Shown: positions 1-19,074 of the stretch, piece by piece
Layout: the number at the start of each line of letters is the position of its first letter
Position numbering within the stretch: position 1 is the first letter of the stretch
Source of the DNA: Caenorhabditis remanei
Taxonomy: Eukaryota; Nematoda; Chromadorea; Rhabditida; Rhabditidae
Reading direction: 5' to 3'
Length of the DNA stretch: 64,000 nucleotides
Assembly: GCF_010183535.1 (NCBI RefSeq)
Contig: NC_071330.1
Span: 10,583,717-10,647,716 of the forward strand
Position numbers and translations under genes: made by a program
Notes under the pieces: model-generated
The model's database searches: none
The model's input: only the letters and a program-made list of their open reading frames with translations
What the model was told of the DNA's origin: nothing

Positions 1-1563
1 TTTCGAAAAAGCTCATTATTCCCAAGATCATTTCATCCAATTTTCCCATCTAACGCGGGTTTCATGACACTTTGAAAATGGTTCTCTCACACGTTTCATC
101 AATTTTTTCATCAATTTTTCCGTCAATTTTGACTGAAGTAGAAGATTAGATGGAGGAAACCACAAAAAAATGAAAAAAGAATAGTAGATCTTTTGCTTTC
201 AAATAAGCTATTAGTTTGAAATTAGCTGAAGTGGGTTAAGAGTTGGAGATAATGAAACGGAACTAGAATGGAGTCTTTCAAGAAATAAGTCCGCTTGCAT
301 AGAAAGTTTTTGCTGAAATTTCACTTTTTAAGTGTCTCCTTAAAACTCAGTCTTTCTTACTATGAGCAGCTAAATTCGGATGTCTCCTGACAACTTTTAT
401 AGCTGCTAAGCGTTCAATTTAGGTGTTCACAAAACTGGAAGTCCCGCACTGGACGATTTCTTACACAAAATCTGCATTCGTACAGTACACGAACAGACCG
501 ACTGAAAAGGAATTTGTTTTAAATGACCTCATATCTCGGTTATATTTCGTTCACATCTGAAGATGCATCTTCGATAGGTAACGTATTCTTAGAGTACTAT
601 CATACCGATATTTTTCAACGTCCGTGGAATCCGCGTTTTCTCAGCTTTCCAACGATATAGGTTACATCCCATAACTCCACGGTCATCCGGAGGCCTTCCC
701 TAGTAAGAGGTTCAACTGAGATTTTCTCTTCCGATCCTTTTTTTCAGTAAGCTAGTAGGTCGGTTATCAGAAAACTTTTCTGGAATCAACTTATTGTTTT
801 TCTAAAGTCTGCGTTACTTTATATTTTCTACTATTCCTCAATACCTTTCAATCGGTAGAATTAAATTCCGGAGCCTCCCCCTTTTTTCTATTTTTCTGTA
901 CTCTTTTTAGTCAAATTCCTAAAAAATCAAGAACATACACTTCTTTCCATTTTTAGAAGTCATGTATCCGGGATTACGTAGAAACACAAATTCTCGAATT
1001 CCATAAAAGTGCAATGTATTTCAATCTTTTCTCCTTCTAGATTTTTGAGTTTTCACTCTCTCTCTCTCCTTGACTACAAAGTTAATCTCCATCCTCTCAA
1101 GTGCATTGATCCATAGACAAGTTTAATTTCTTCTTTTGGAATATGTGCTTTCTTCTGGAAAGAAAGACAGAAAGAAGAGGCAGTTCCTGTTCCTCATTCT
1201 CTCCGTCAATTACCATGTCACAATTGGTTTCTTCAAAAAATAGAAAGAGAGAACCAGAAAAAAGAGACTTTTTGGAGGAAAACCCTCCTCGAAAATTGGC
1301 TGTGCCAGTAGAAGTCAGACCCATTTTTCTCCGTTTTCTTATTCCTTTTTTCTCCTTTTTCCTTCCTTCTTTTTCCTTTTTCTGTTGTTCTTTTTGTTGT
1401 TGTTTTCATGTATTTTTACATTCAAAAACCCTCTTTTTTTCTTCCAATTCTAACTCTCTTTTCTTCTTTTTATTCTTTTTTTCTGATCTCGAATCGTTTT
1501 TTCTCTCTCAATCCATTCAAATTCATCAAACAATTCATATCATATATCTTTTTATTTTCACAG
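1..1563. other. Upstream non-coding stretch, no gene recognised
   Basis: No convincing exon is seen. The stretch is AT-rich with long T/C tracts toward its right end. Its right end is the pyrimidine tract and acceptor of the first ckk-1 coding exon candidate. The block around 520-720 is less AT-rich than its flanks and looks like a dispersed repeat (see findings). The ORF-like openings near 1100-1660 are explained by the T-rich tract. Confidence 0.5.
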
Positions 1564-1667
1564 GAAACAACAATAAGAAAAATGAAGAATACATTTGCAC
1601 GTTACTCGTTAACAATTCCAAGTATACCAGAGAACGTCATCTCTCATCTCAGACAGTGGAATGAATG
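1564..1667 (+). CDS. ckk-1: Distal alternative first coding exon of ckk-1
   Basis: A T-rich tract ending in TTTTCACAG precedes position 1564, an ATG lies at 1582, and a GTAAGT donor follows 1667. The exon codes 28 codons plus two bases (TG). Joined to the exon at 7266 (which starts with G just before its own ATG) it makes TGG and continues in frame into the ATG of the shorter form, adding 29 residues. A match of acceptor, donor and phase by chance is unlikely, so I read it as a second, longer CKK-1 N-terminus driven by a far upstream promoter. The 29 residues have no motif that I recognise. No transcript evidence is available here. Confidence 0.6.
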
Positions 1668-4600
1668 GTAAGTGCACTTTTTATTTTCGATTTAGTAGGA
1701 AAGCAGATGCTTCAGATGAGATTTCTAGTAGAAAGATGCTGAAAAAACTTATTTGGGGACTCCGAGAAAGTATTAGGTTTTACGATTGACCAACTACGTG
1801 TGTTAAATAACTACAGTCATCAGATTTCCATTCTGTTTTCATCTGTAATTTTTTTAAATTGAAATGCGAGCGTTCTACATTCAGGTTTTCAATTTTAAGA
1901 TCAGACAGAACAAACAATTTGTACCTATTCAAATATCCCTTTGTGTTTCAGTCTCTGTTTATCTTTTTATCTTATTTCGAGTAACCCATTCTGATTTTTT
2001 GATAAAAATCCGATTTGATTTGTAGTAGTGAGATTAAAATGTGAATCTAGCACGTGCTTGACTCGAAAACTCGAAAGTTGACTTTTTGAGCTTTTCACAT
2101 TTCGGAATTCTCATTGTTTGGATCAAGTGAAACCTTTCCTACATCTTTTCTCCAGCTCAAAAGTGATATTTGTAGTGAAAAATAAATCAGAAGATTAAGC
2201 TTAATCAGGGATTAGAAAAAGAGTTTGGAAGGATTTTGAAAAGTGTTCGTGAAGTTTTAAACTTGTTTCTTTTATTTTTTGGAAAAAAGGAGAATTATGA
2301 AGAAGAGATGTTTGAAATAGAGAACCAGGATGCTGATTTTTTAAAGAATACTTTCTAGAAACTGACTTTAGCGGCTCTCACGCATGAAATGCTAGCCAAC
2401 GTCAGTTAAAAAAAAATAATAATGAAGCTATCTTTCCGTTTCTGTTTCTCTGAATTCACTTATTATCCGATTCAAATTCTCATAAAACCGAATTCCCTGT
2501 AAGTTTCCCTTCCATTTCTCCCAAAGCGATACATTCCTTTCTCTAAATGCACTTCCTTTCCTTTCTTTCACTCGAAAAAAGAAGTTCTTTCCGAGTGCGA
2601 AAAAGTCAAACGGGAAGAAAGTCATCAGAATCAACTGAAAGCACGCACACACACATTTTGTTCCGATTGCCCCGTGGCGTTTTCTCTTTTTCTTACTATC
2701 CAATCCAACTAATCCACTAGAGATAATCCTTGATTGTCTGCATTTTTTAGAGGAAGATAGATGCACCCACATAATAATATAATATAATTGTGCTTCTTCT
2801 CTTCCTTTTTCTTTTTCCCTTTTTTCAGCTACAAATTATGTACTCTTTCGGATGAATCATTCATCTAGGAATACTGTGAAAACTAGAAAGAAATGAGAAG
2901 AAAAAGAAGACAAATTTTGAAATTTTATACCAATCCCGGATATTAGATATGAAGATGATCTCTGACATTTATCCGGTTTTCAAATATTAAATATGCAAAT
3001 TCTAAGAAAAACGGAACTTACAAAAATTTGAAACCCAATAGAACTTGTGACTTCAAAAATTCTTCAAATATCAGTTTTTGAACTAAGGAGTTGAATTTCA
3101 AAAGTTTTATTTTTTGATTTGAGAGAGAAGCTTCAAAGTTTAATCAGCTGTTTGGAAACGGGTTGAAAATTCAGAATCGAGAATTTTCATCAATAAAATT
3201 TGCAAGTGAATTAAAGTTAGTTTATTTTGTTTTAGAAACGAACACTGTTAAACTTTGTTTGTTCTGAAACTTTCTGGAATAACAAAGTGCAGGAAATGCA
3301 TCTCACCATCCGGATTCTAACTGTCACTTATCATTTAGTTCATAATCTGAACCCACGTCATACTCACTGATACTTTTATAATTTTCGATTAGATCTGTCC
3401 CACTACAGTAAGATATTTTAGATAGAGATTACAGAACACCATAGTTTACTGTATCAAACTTCAAAGGTGCCGTGTGATTTTTATCATAATCTCGTATTCA
3501 ATGAGCCTGAACCTCAAAAATTACTGTATTTGAAAACCCTCAACTCATCCGATATAACCACAATGAAAATCCTTTTCCTTCTTTCGACTTTCGGATCCGT
3601 TGTCCGTGTTGTCAAAGGTCATTTGTACTATTGCATACCTAATTTCTCTTCTGGATCAAAAGAAACAGATACATTTTTAATAATACAATTCATAACTCTT
3701 TGTCTTATTCTTTCCTCCATCAGATATAAAGTAGTCCGTTCAATTTTCTCTCACTTTTAAATGTAGTTGCTCTTTCTCTCTCTTTCTCACCTTTTCCTTC
3801 TCTCCATCCTCAGTTTTTTGTTCAACAGCTCCACATATTCTCTGCGTCTCCTCGTCCCTTTCAGATCTCTTATTCAGCTCTTTCTAATTCTGTCGTCTGT
3901 GTCTCTTATGCTCAATACTCTCTCGTTCTCTCTCTCTCCATTCCGAATTGCCTTTTTGGTGAAAGAGTAGTGTCATTGGCAAGGAGAGCTCTCACATAAG
4001 ATACATGTGACGAAAAAAGAAACAAATGCTACTATTTCTCATTCATTTCGACCCCACTCCAATCCAATTTTTTTGTTTTTTTTCTTGTTTCAGTTCTTTT
4101 TTTGTTTTTCCCAGTTTCAGGCTTCCTTTTTATTCTTACTCATTTTTTGGAGCTATTGTAATTTTCGAAATATGAAAAGAATAACGAGAGAAAAAGAGAA
4201 ATATCAATCTTTCGACCTATATTTGCTAGCTGGTAATTAAGAACATCCCTTTTAAACTATTCTTGTTTAGGGAGAAGTGGACAATTGGCTTAGCAAACGA
4301 TGATGTACTTTCCAAATGAAGTTTTCTAAAAATACTTTCTCTTCTGTTCAAAAGTTTTAGAACAACTTTGCACCTTCTAACTTGAATTATATAAGTATCA
4401 GAGTTTTCAAGCTCCAATTTTCTCATTTTTCTCTCTTTTACCAATTCTTCAATTTCTTTCACCTGTGACCTAGTTTTGAATATTTCTATGTTCTATCTCT
4501 CTTCCCCGAATTTAAGTTAAAATATATTATGACTGAGCTGAAATCTATACATTTTGATAACAATTTACATGTACACATGTATAAACTCGAGAGTATCTCT

Positions 4601-7265
4601 TCGTTTTCTTCTGTTCTTGTTAGACATTTTATTTCAGAAGTAATTTATATCAGTTTCTGTGAAATCGTATTTTCATTTCCAAAAAAAAATCTGCTTCTGC
4701 TACATAATTTTTTCCAGATCATTCATGCCAAATTTCATCATATTTACCGTACCTCATTAATATAATAATATAATCACATTCTGCTTCTACAAACCCATTC
4801 GTTCTCTGCTCTCTTCTCAGAATTTCCATTCTTTCATAATCAGAAAATATTTCCGTTCTGCAAGAAGAAAAGGAAGTCATCTGAATCTTCTTGTGTACTT
4901 GCACTTTCTTTCTCCAAATGAAGCCTTCATTCTGCTCATTCCAACTTTTCATTTTTCTTTCTTCTTTTTCTATTCCCGTCGAAAAAAAGTTCATTATCCG
5001 TTTATTTGGAGTGTTAAGATCTTTCTAAGGACTCATAAATCATTTACTTTTTCCTTTTGCTTATATTAATGGCAATCGAAATAATTAGGTTGGGTTCTCA
5101 TATCGACGTCATCCATTTCGTTTTCGTCATTTTCTCCGTTATTCCTCATGACGCCAAACTTCCAATTAACCGCGTTGGCGGAAAGATAAAACAGCTACTC
5201 GAAATTCTTCTTCCGATCCAGAAAATACTATTTATTGTTGCTTTTTTCACTCGATTCTTGCTCCATGAGAAAGAAAAAGAAAACTAATCAGCATAAAACA
5301 AAAATTTGGATTGGCTTTCGGGACTGGTTCTCTCTGGAAAAATGAGAGTGATATATCTCAATTTCTTTCTAATTCAATCTCTTTCGGTAGTATATATTCA
5401 ATCACTCTCTTTCTACTCTCTTCCAATTTAAATAATGTCTCATTTGATCTATTTTCTATGGACACCTGACTTCTCACGAGGTCTCGCTTCTCTCTCGTTT
5501 CTCTCTTCTGCAAATCCATATGTTTTGTGCAATAAATCGGAGATAAATCTACATGTGAGTTAACTATAAAAGAAGGAATCTATTCTGTTTTGAATGATTT
5601 TATTCCTGAAACTGTTAGGCAGGTTCTAGTGGATAGAAAATCAAGTTCGAGTGATCTTACTTTCGAGTTCTCGAGAACAAAAAGCTCTAGATTATTCTGG
5701 AAAGTCTTAGGTTTGATAGTATCTTTCATCGAAGTTTCTATTCTCTTTTTCCCATTTTAATAACAACTGAATCTCCCTCTCTCTCTCTCCTGTTCCCATA
5801 TCCACTACTCCCGCCTCTTCTTGCCCTAAACTCAATTCTAATATCAAATTCATTGGTTTCCTAAGAAAAACTAGAAACTCCAAATGTGATTGTCAAAACG
5901 AAAAACCGGAAAACTTTTTGAATCCAAATGCCACAAAATATCACACGAAATGCACCTGTTCGTTTAGAGAACTAGGTTTCTGTGGTTTCTTTTCCGATTC
6001 GTAATGTTCAATTTTTGTGTGAGGTCTTCGATTTTTTGCAGAATATTCTATTGTTAGATTTTGACAGTCTACAGTTTTATTTTTGTAAATTGATCTCAAC
6101 AAATTCCAACACTCAAAAAATCAGTCATTTTTTTCGTTTTATTTTTCCGACTCTTTCACTCATATATATGTTTTCCACTTGACTGACTTACTGAAATCGA
6201 ATTTCCGTCTTCGTATTCATCATCGTCCGAAACCAAAAAAGAGAACTCCATATAAATCCAACATTTTCAGAGTGTAGAGTTTCAGACTCATTTTCTTTCC
6301 ATATTTTCTTTTTCTAAAAAGCACTCCGCGACGCGGAGGGCCGTGAATAATTTATAGTTCTGTTGCGGAGCCCATGTGAGAGCTCAGCCATAGAGAGACG
6401 GCTATTTTCCTCTTTTTTTGGTCCATTCGCCGCCAGTTTCATTCACTATTTAATTCATTCATTCACCAGTTTCTCTGCCCAGCTTCTTCTTCTTTTCATT
6501 CTTCTTTTTTTGCCTTTTTTTTCTATTTCTTCCAGATCTTTTTCATTTTCTCTCTTCATTTCCATCTATCCTATATATTTCATTTTATCTAATTTCCAGT
6601 TATATCAGTCAAGATGTTTGCAAGTGCACACGCAAATCAGATTACTGAAAAGAGAAAGAGAAACACAACTTTTATGTTTTTTGTCTAGATTCTTTTTCCT
6701 AGTTTTAATTGTATATCTGTCAATTTCATAAATGCTATTCGTCTGTTTGCAACTACTCACTAGAGATCTTTGTCTCGTAACTTCCCACATTTCTACTTTT
6801 TGAGAGTTTACTCATTCCAACTCTTTTATGCAAGATTCCGAGGAAATTGTCGTACTGACCAGCCTGTACGTAGTCCAGAAGATAGCTTGGTTAGCATAAA
6901 ACATAATGCTTTCATTTTTTTCAAATGTTATACAACAATCTTTGTCAATGTTAATCAAATGTTATATATCTTCTAATAAAAGAGAACCCACACTTAAAAG
7001 ACTCAAACTATCATCAAAACTCAAAAATTTCAAATACAGACTATCCAAAATAATCCTGAAATAATAAACGAGGCGGTCTTTTCTTTTTCAATTTCCGCAA
7101 ATAGCCATCAGAATCGCCTTATAAAAGATATTTTGTACGTGGCTTCTCGCCTTCAAAATCTTTTTCGAAATCCTCTTTTCTGCTTCTTTTTTTACCCAGT
7201 CTTTCCTCAAAAGTCGCCCACATTTTCTTCAAATATTATTATACATCATCTTTTCTTCCTTTCAG
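1668..7265 (+). other. Long first intron of the ckk-1 long form / promoter region of the short form
   Basis: About 5.6 kb without a supported exon. It consists of AT-rich DNA with C/T-rich runs, typical of a long nematode intron. The right part must hold the promoter of the shorter ckk-1 form, whose exon starts at 7266 after TTTCAG; that acceptor could serve cis- or trans-splicing. A perfect 6-bp GC hairpin lies at 6324-6338. No RNA gene was recognised. Confidence 0.5.
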
Positions 7266-7266
7266 G

Positions 7267-14465
<7,199 letters not shown>

Positions 14466-14718
14466 ACTACTCCTCAATATTTTAAATTCCCATTTAAACA
14501 ACCGGTTATCTTGAATCCATTTCCTCCAAAAAATCTTCTAGATCTCATTTGCATCGATTATTTTCGAATTTGTCATCATCATTCCCTGTGTTAAATTGAA
14601 TCAAATCTTTCGGCTTTTCTCAATTTTTGAGTATTTGAAATGATGTCTTTGAATCAAAATGTCGTGGGATACATGTGCTTAGAATTGTATTAGAAGTGCC
14701 TCACTTTGCCATTTTAAG

Positions 14719-14752
14719 AATAAATGCTCTTTTTGGTTTTTAAAGTTTTATT
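14719..14752. terminator. Back-to-back poly(A) signals of converging genes
   Basis: AATAAA on the plus strand at 14719-14724 fits the end of ckk-1. TTTATT at 14747-14752 is AATAAA for the minus-strand gene ending at 14915. The signals face each other 22 nt apart, so the two 3' ends probably abut or overlap. Confidence 0.6.
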
Positions 14753-14914
14753 GAATCGAGGGAGAGATGAAAAAAAACAGCACAGGAAAGAAAAAATCAC
14801 AGGAAAAAATTGGGACAAGAGATCATACAACTTACAGAGATATCACAGAAAAAGAAGAAAAATACAAAGTTATCGAAAGGTCACAAAGAAAAAAGACTAA
14901 ACAAAAAGAAAAGA

Positions 14915-15964
14915 CTAAACATAAACCGCATCGGAAACACTCACATCCACTTGGTTTTCGTAGCAGAAGTAATCGTAGACGAGAGATCCGAGACGTGGCA
15001 TTGATTCGATGTCGATTGAAGCATCCAAGTCCAGCTCTTCGTATTCGATAACTGGAGGCATCAGAGCAAAGAAATCGACAAATTCTTTTTGTTTCTTTTC
15101 CGGAGAGATGACAGTGGAATATGACAATGGAGTGATGGTTGATATTCCTGATTCCAGAGACGGGCACGTTTTGAATCCACGTCGAAGTGTCATGAATCGA
15201 CGGAGGACGAAGTAGAAGAGGCAGAAGGAAAGAATAGTGAAGATGATGAGAAGAATGATAGCAATCAAAGGCAAACGATGAGTATAGATGAACGATTCTG
15301 GAGCGAGGGTTGTCTGAAAATATGGAATTTTGATGCAGGAAAGATGAAAAGATTTGAATCACAATAATCTCAATAATGGAATGAAAACTAACCGGTTGTG
15401 GAGTGGTGGTTGGTGGTGGACAATACGGGCATTCTGTATCCACTTTCAGAAGAACTTTTGCAGTGAAACACTGGGAATTAATGACAACAACTCTTGTGGA
15501 AAGACGCTCCATGACATCGATTGATGACTGATTGAAGACGACTTTCGGGTGAAATCCTTCATCACATTTTGCAACGAGACCGAATGGATTCAATGGATTA
15601 CTTCCTTCGACTTGGACAGAAACACGGATTGAATCGATTGAACCATGCCATTGACTAATGAATGTTGGATTTCCGGTCTGAAATCAAGATATAATCAGCA
15701 AACTAGATATAAATAATGTTGTTTAAAACTTACCGAGTTGAGAATCTCCTGAATTTGCCAAGCACGTGAAGCGAATTGAGTTGGTTGATTGATATTAGTA
15801 GAGATTCTGAGAGATGGATTCGAACAAGCTTGGGATTGATTCCAGAAGGCGGCACACTGATCACGAACTTTGAATTCAGTGAGAACACTTGTCACCCAGA
15901 ATTGATCATTTCCAGAGACGATAGTGAAAATGGAAGCGAGAAGGAAGAAGAGACGAGTAGACAT
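14915..15964 (-). CDS. Single-pass type I membrane protein, unrecognised family
   Basis: Exons 15734-15964, 15393-15677 and 14915-15313 (minus strand) join in frame to 304 residues. Residues 1-18 form a clear signal peptide ending SIFTIVSG. The extracellular part has paired cysteines (CAAFWNQSQAC near 36-46; CPYC near 160) and a Pro/Thr linker. A membrane helix follows (about 186-209, PLIAIILLIIFTILSF), then RR and a cytoplasmic tail of about 95 residues that is acidic in the middle. The ATG at 15964 is chosen because it is followed directly by the signal peptide; a TTTCAG acceptor lies about 23 nt upstream, so the message may be trans-spliced. I do not recognise the family. A nematode-specific surface or cuticle-related protein is possible. 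The ectodomain is too short for a full ZP domain. Confidence 0.8.
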
Positions 15965-17761
15965 GACGACTACAATGAGGTAAGACTGAAATGAGAAATG
16001 GTTAGAGCAGTGGGTAGACACATATGGGCGGAGTCAGAGAAAGGAGGCGTGGTCGTAAAAGGAAGGGGTCCTGGGAAAACGGAACGGAAGGGTAGAGACG
16101 CGGCATGGGAATGAAAAGATGCCAGATGTGAAAAGAGGGGTTGTAAAAAGATTGAAGTAAGTTGGGATTGAAAAAATGAAGTACATAGAAATATAATACT
16201 GTCTAGACTAGGAATAGAAGTAGAAGACTAGAGTCTTTTGGGTTATTGATGTTATGATTTTGGGTCATACATCACTAGGATTACCACAATGATGAATTAA
16301 TAACAATCCCAGGAAGGCCAACATTTAGATGTAAAATGTATATCCACCTTCATAAGATTCTCATTCGTAAATAACCTACTTTCTCATAAAAACAATGTAC
16401 AATAAACTTGGGACACCGACTGAAATGATGCGATGAGCGAGTCAATAAGGAAGTCTTCCGGAGCCATCTGCACTGACAATGTGAAGATGATGTTGCAATT
16501 TATGACTGACGGATGAGAAATGTGGTGATCGCAGAACATAAAACTGTCATCAAATGAGTATACCGGAAGTGAGAACGTGTAAATTAGAGTGAGTGTGAAT
16601 TAACTATCAACCTTTTTTGCACTGTTTTTTACTATCGAAGATATTAATCTCGAATCGTAAAGCTCATAAGGATGACGTAAATTCGTAAAAGTAGATGATA
16701 GATGATGACAATGATTATTATACATATCAAGATATCTGATCAGTAAATAATGCTAAAAAGTGATTTCATCGTACGAATCAATTATATTTAATCCTTTCTA
16801 AACCTGAGAAACCACTTGGAAAAAACAAAGAACTCGGAATAACAACGAGTCAATTTGGGGTTTCAGCCTAGTTTTCAGCTCTCTCATATGAAGATCTCTA
16901 CCAAGAAAGAACAGGTTGGCACATAACCAAAGCTATAAAAGACGCAAAGACCACACGAGAACCAACACAACTGACTTGCTCTCTATGTTAGGTACTGTGA
17001 TGATAGCATTCCAATTAGGTGATCAATCATTTGTCGTTCTTTTTTCTCTGTGTTGCATCATGAGATTCATCAAAAGATTGCCTTCTGGAGTCTTCTTCAA
17101 TTCATCATTTTCTGTTGACACTTTCGTTTGACTGCACTTCGGAAGGTGTTGATTCTCGTGCTCACACTTTCAATCATCACGGATCTTTGAAAAAAAAGAG
17201 ACTCCGGGAACATAAAGAAAGATGAAAGAATATGTTAGATGTCCAAGAATGATTTGTGTGATAGTATCAACTTTTCTATTGAATCACTGGAGTCGTACCC
17301 TTGAGTGCAACATGGAACCCTTCCTTGGTAGATCTAGATTATGAGATTGCACGTCATAATCATGATTTCGAAAAATTTATGAATCCATGTCGTTATTTAC
17401 GAGCTGAGATTAGAAGAATAAAATGTTGGAGTGTTGGTGGAGGATCTAGTCGAAAAGAACCGTGACGAGGGGCTTCAGCTTGGGCACTACAGTAGAGATT
17501 TAGGATACAGTAACTCAATAGATGTTTTCATTTCCCCTGATGGCACCAGGAGTTGTTTATATTGAGATGGTTGCCCTTTCATTTCGTCTTTTTCTAGTCG
17601 GTGTCCCAGTTTTATTAGAGCAGGTTATACGAGCAGTATTTCATAAAATAATTTTAAAGTCTTGTGAAAGGAATATTATCGAAGTTATTGCAGTAGTTAC
17701 AATCCACAATGAGATCTAGATCTGATCCTGAGTGAATAAACATTTTAATAAAATAAGTTGA
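15965..17761. other. Intergenic stretch, probable promoter of the membrane protein gene
   Basis: No coding exon is supported. A TATA-like GCTATAAAAG occurs near 16930 on the plus strand with no gene behind it that I can identify. Short open stretches (16916-17131, 17522-17719) lack splice context and family resemblance. The right end carries the 3' region of the minus-strand gene ending at 17762. Confidence 0.4.
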
Positions 17762-18962
17762 TTATCCAAAAAACGGATTAAACATTGTCTGTGTTGGATA
17801 ACTGGAATCAACTGCAAAGCACCATGGGCATGCTCTCTGCTCTCTGGTACGGTATTCGTCACCTGAAAAATGGAAAACACAATTGTTATATTCCCTGGAT
17901 TAACTCACCAGGTCGTCTGAATTGATTTTTATACCAATCTCCCCTCCCAGCATAATAATTATGGTACAGTGATGGAACAGGATTATTAGCTGGTTTCAGG
18001 TCTGCAAAAAAAACAAAATTTGAACTGCCGCTCAGAAAGGAGGTGTGAACACGACGGCGCAAAAGTACACACTCAGCGGAAAAATCTCTAACCTATTTTT
18101 TATCGCAATATTTTTTTCCCGCTAAACTTTTAACGAAAGCTGTTTTTATTTTCTTTGTTTTTAAATATTTTTTCTAAAAAAGATTAGCTCCTCATCTTTT
18201 TTACGAAATTTTTACGTGCCGTTCTGAATTCGTCTTCTAAATAGTCTTGATTGTCATACTTTAGTTTTTTTTTCAGTTCTTCTATTTTCGATCTGCTTTG
18301 AGGTATTTTTTTCTTTTTACTTTCCCATGAATAAAACTTACATTGCCCATTTGTCTCTCCGACTTGATAAGGCCCCACAATTGATCTTCTTGATGTTGGA
18401 CCGACATTCACACCAAAAAGCGTATGCTGAACTGAGAAATAAGGGTTTTCAGAGTTGTCAAATTTATTACCCGTAGTTTAATGAGGTCATCAGCAACCGA
18501 GGCTCTTGAGCCGATGTCCACACCTGCTCCCTGACTATCCCATTCAACTAGTCCTCCTCTTCAATTTCTTGTGTATCCTTTTCAACTTTGTTTCTACAAT
18601 CTCACCTATTATGCTTCCAAGCTTGAAATATTTTGTCTCTGGTACCTACTTCAAGCGCTCCATCGTCACGAGTTACATCTACCGTTGCCCCAATACTATG
18701 ACCTATTTCGGTATCATCGTTTATTAGTGGGACTTTATGCTTTCTCAATAATCGAATGTCCACTCCGTTGTGATATCCATAAGTTGCTCCTTTCCTGTTG
18801 GTCAATCCGATCCTCTCTTCTTTCAAAACTTGAACTCTCGGACCAAGACATAGATTCTCCCTGATCCCCGGTGTTAAGCAAGTTATAGCAGATCTAAACA
18901 GTTTTTAAACCTTGAACACTTATTTTTTGCCTACCGTAAGGTGAAAGGAATATCGATTCCAT
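17762..18962 (-). CDS. Small repeat-bearing protein, probably secreted; frame conflict at exon 1
   Basis: Minus-strand exons 18606-18861, 18471-18534, 18342-18426, 17909-18001 and 17762-17862 join in one open frame, each between GT and AG, ending FNPFFG-stop. An ATG at 18962 with donor after 18935 gives a matching frame (about 208 residues, no signal peptide). The product repeats a short motif: NGVDIR, ATVDVT, GAGVDIG and FGVNVG, followed by a Tyr/Arg-rich part and a CPWC pair near the C-terminus. I do not recognise the family. The better-looking N-terminus (signal peptide ORF from 19074, see next entry) is out of frame with the 18861 acceptor. Thus this is either a real gene using ATG 18962, a gene with an indel in this assembly, or a recently broken gene. 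The acceptor of exon 18471-18534 (GATAG) is weak. Confidence 0.5.
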
Positions 18963-19074
18963 CTTTAGTTGCAAGTGATGCTTGTCTTTTTAACCGAGTA
19001 AACTCGGAATTAGCAGAAGAAATCAGTAACAAAATTAGGAAAGAATAGAAATAAGCAACCAACACCGCCGTCAT
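18935..19074 (-). other. Signal-peptide exon upstream of the repeat protein, out of frame with it
   Basis: From ATG at 19074 the frame reads a hydrophobic signal sequence (SFLILLLISSANS), then RLKRQ (a furin-like basic site) and DGIDIPFTLR, which resembles the GVDI motif repeated in the downstream exons. The donor at 18934 leaves phase 2, while the only usable acceptor (before 18861) needs phase 1. The motif match argues that this exon belongs to the same protein. One base fewer in the GGG run at 18840-18842 would reconcile the frames. Confidence 0.5.

Noticed and set aside
1143..1664. 173-residue plus-strand open frame
   Set aside because: It is made of Phe/Ser/Leu from a T/C-rich tract and crosses the better-supported exon 1564-1667 in another frame.
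6324..6338. CTCCGC-GAC-GCGGAG hairpin as a terminator
   Set aside because: Bacterial-type terminators do not apply in a nematode, and the 6-bp stem is too short to claim an RNA gene.
14832..15593. 253-residue minus-strand open frame
   Set aside because: It reads through the introns of the membrane-protein gene; the spliced model gives a signal peptide and membrane helix that this frame lacks.
16925..16940. TATA-like box on the plus strand
   Set aside because: No plus-strand gene could be identified downstream, so a promoter call is not supported.
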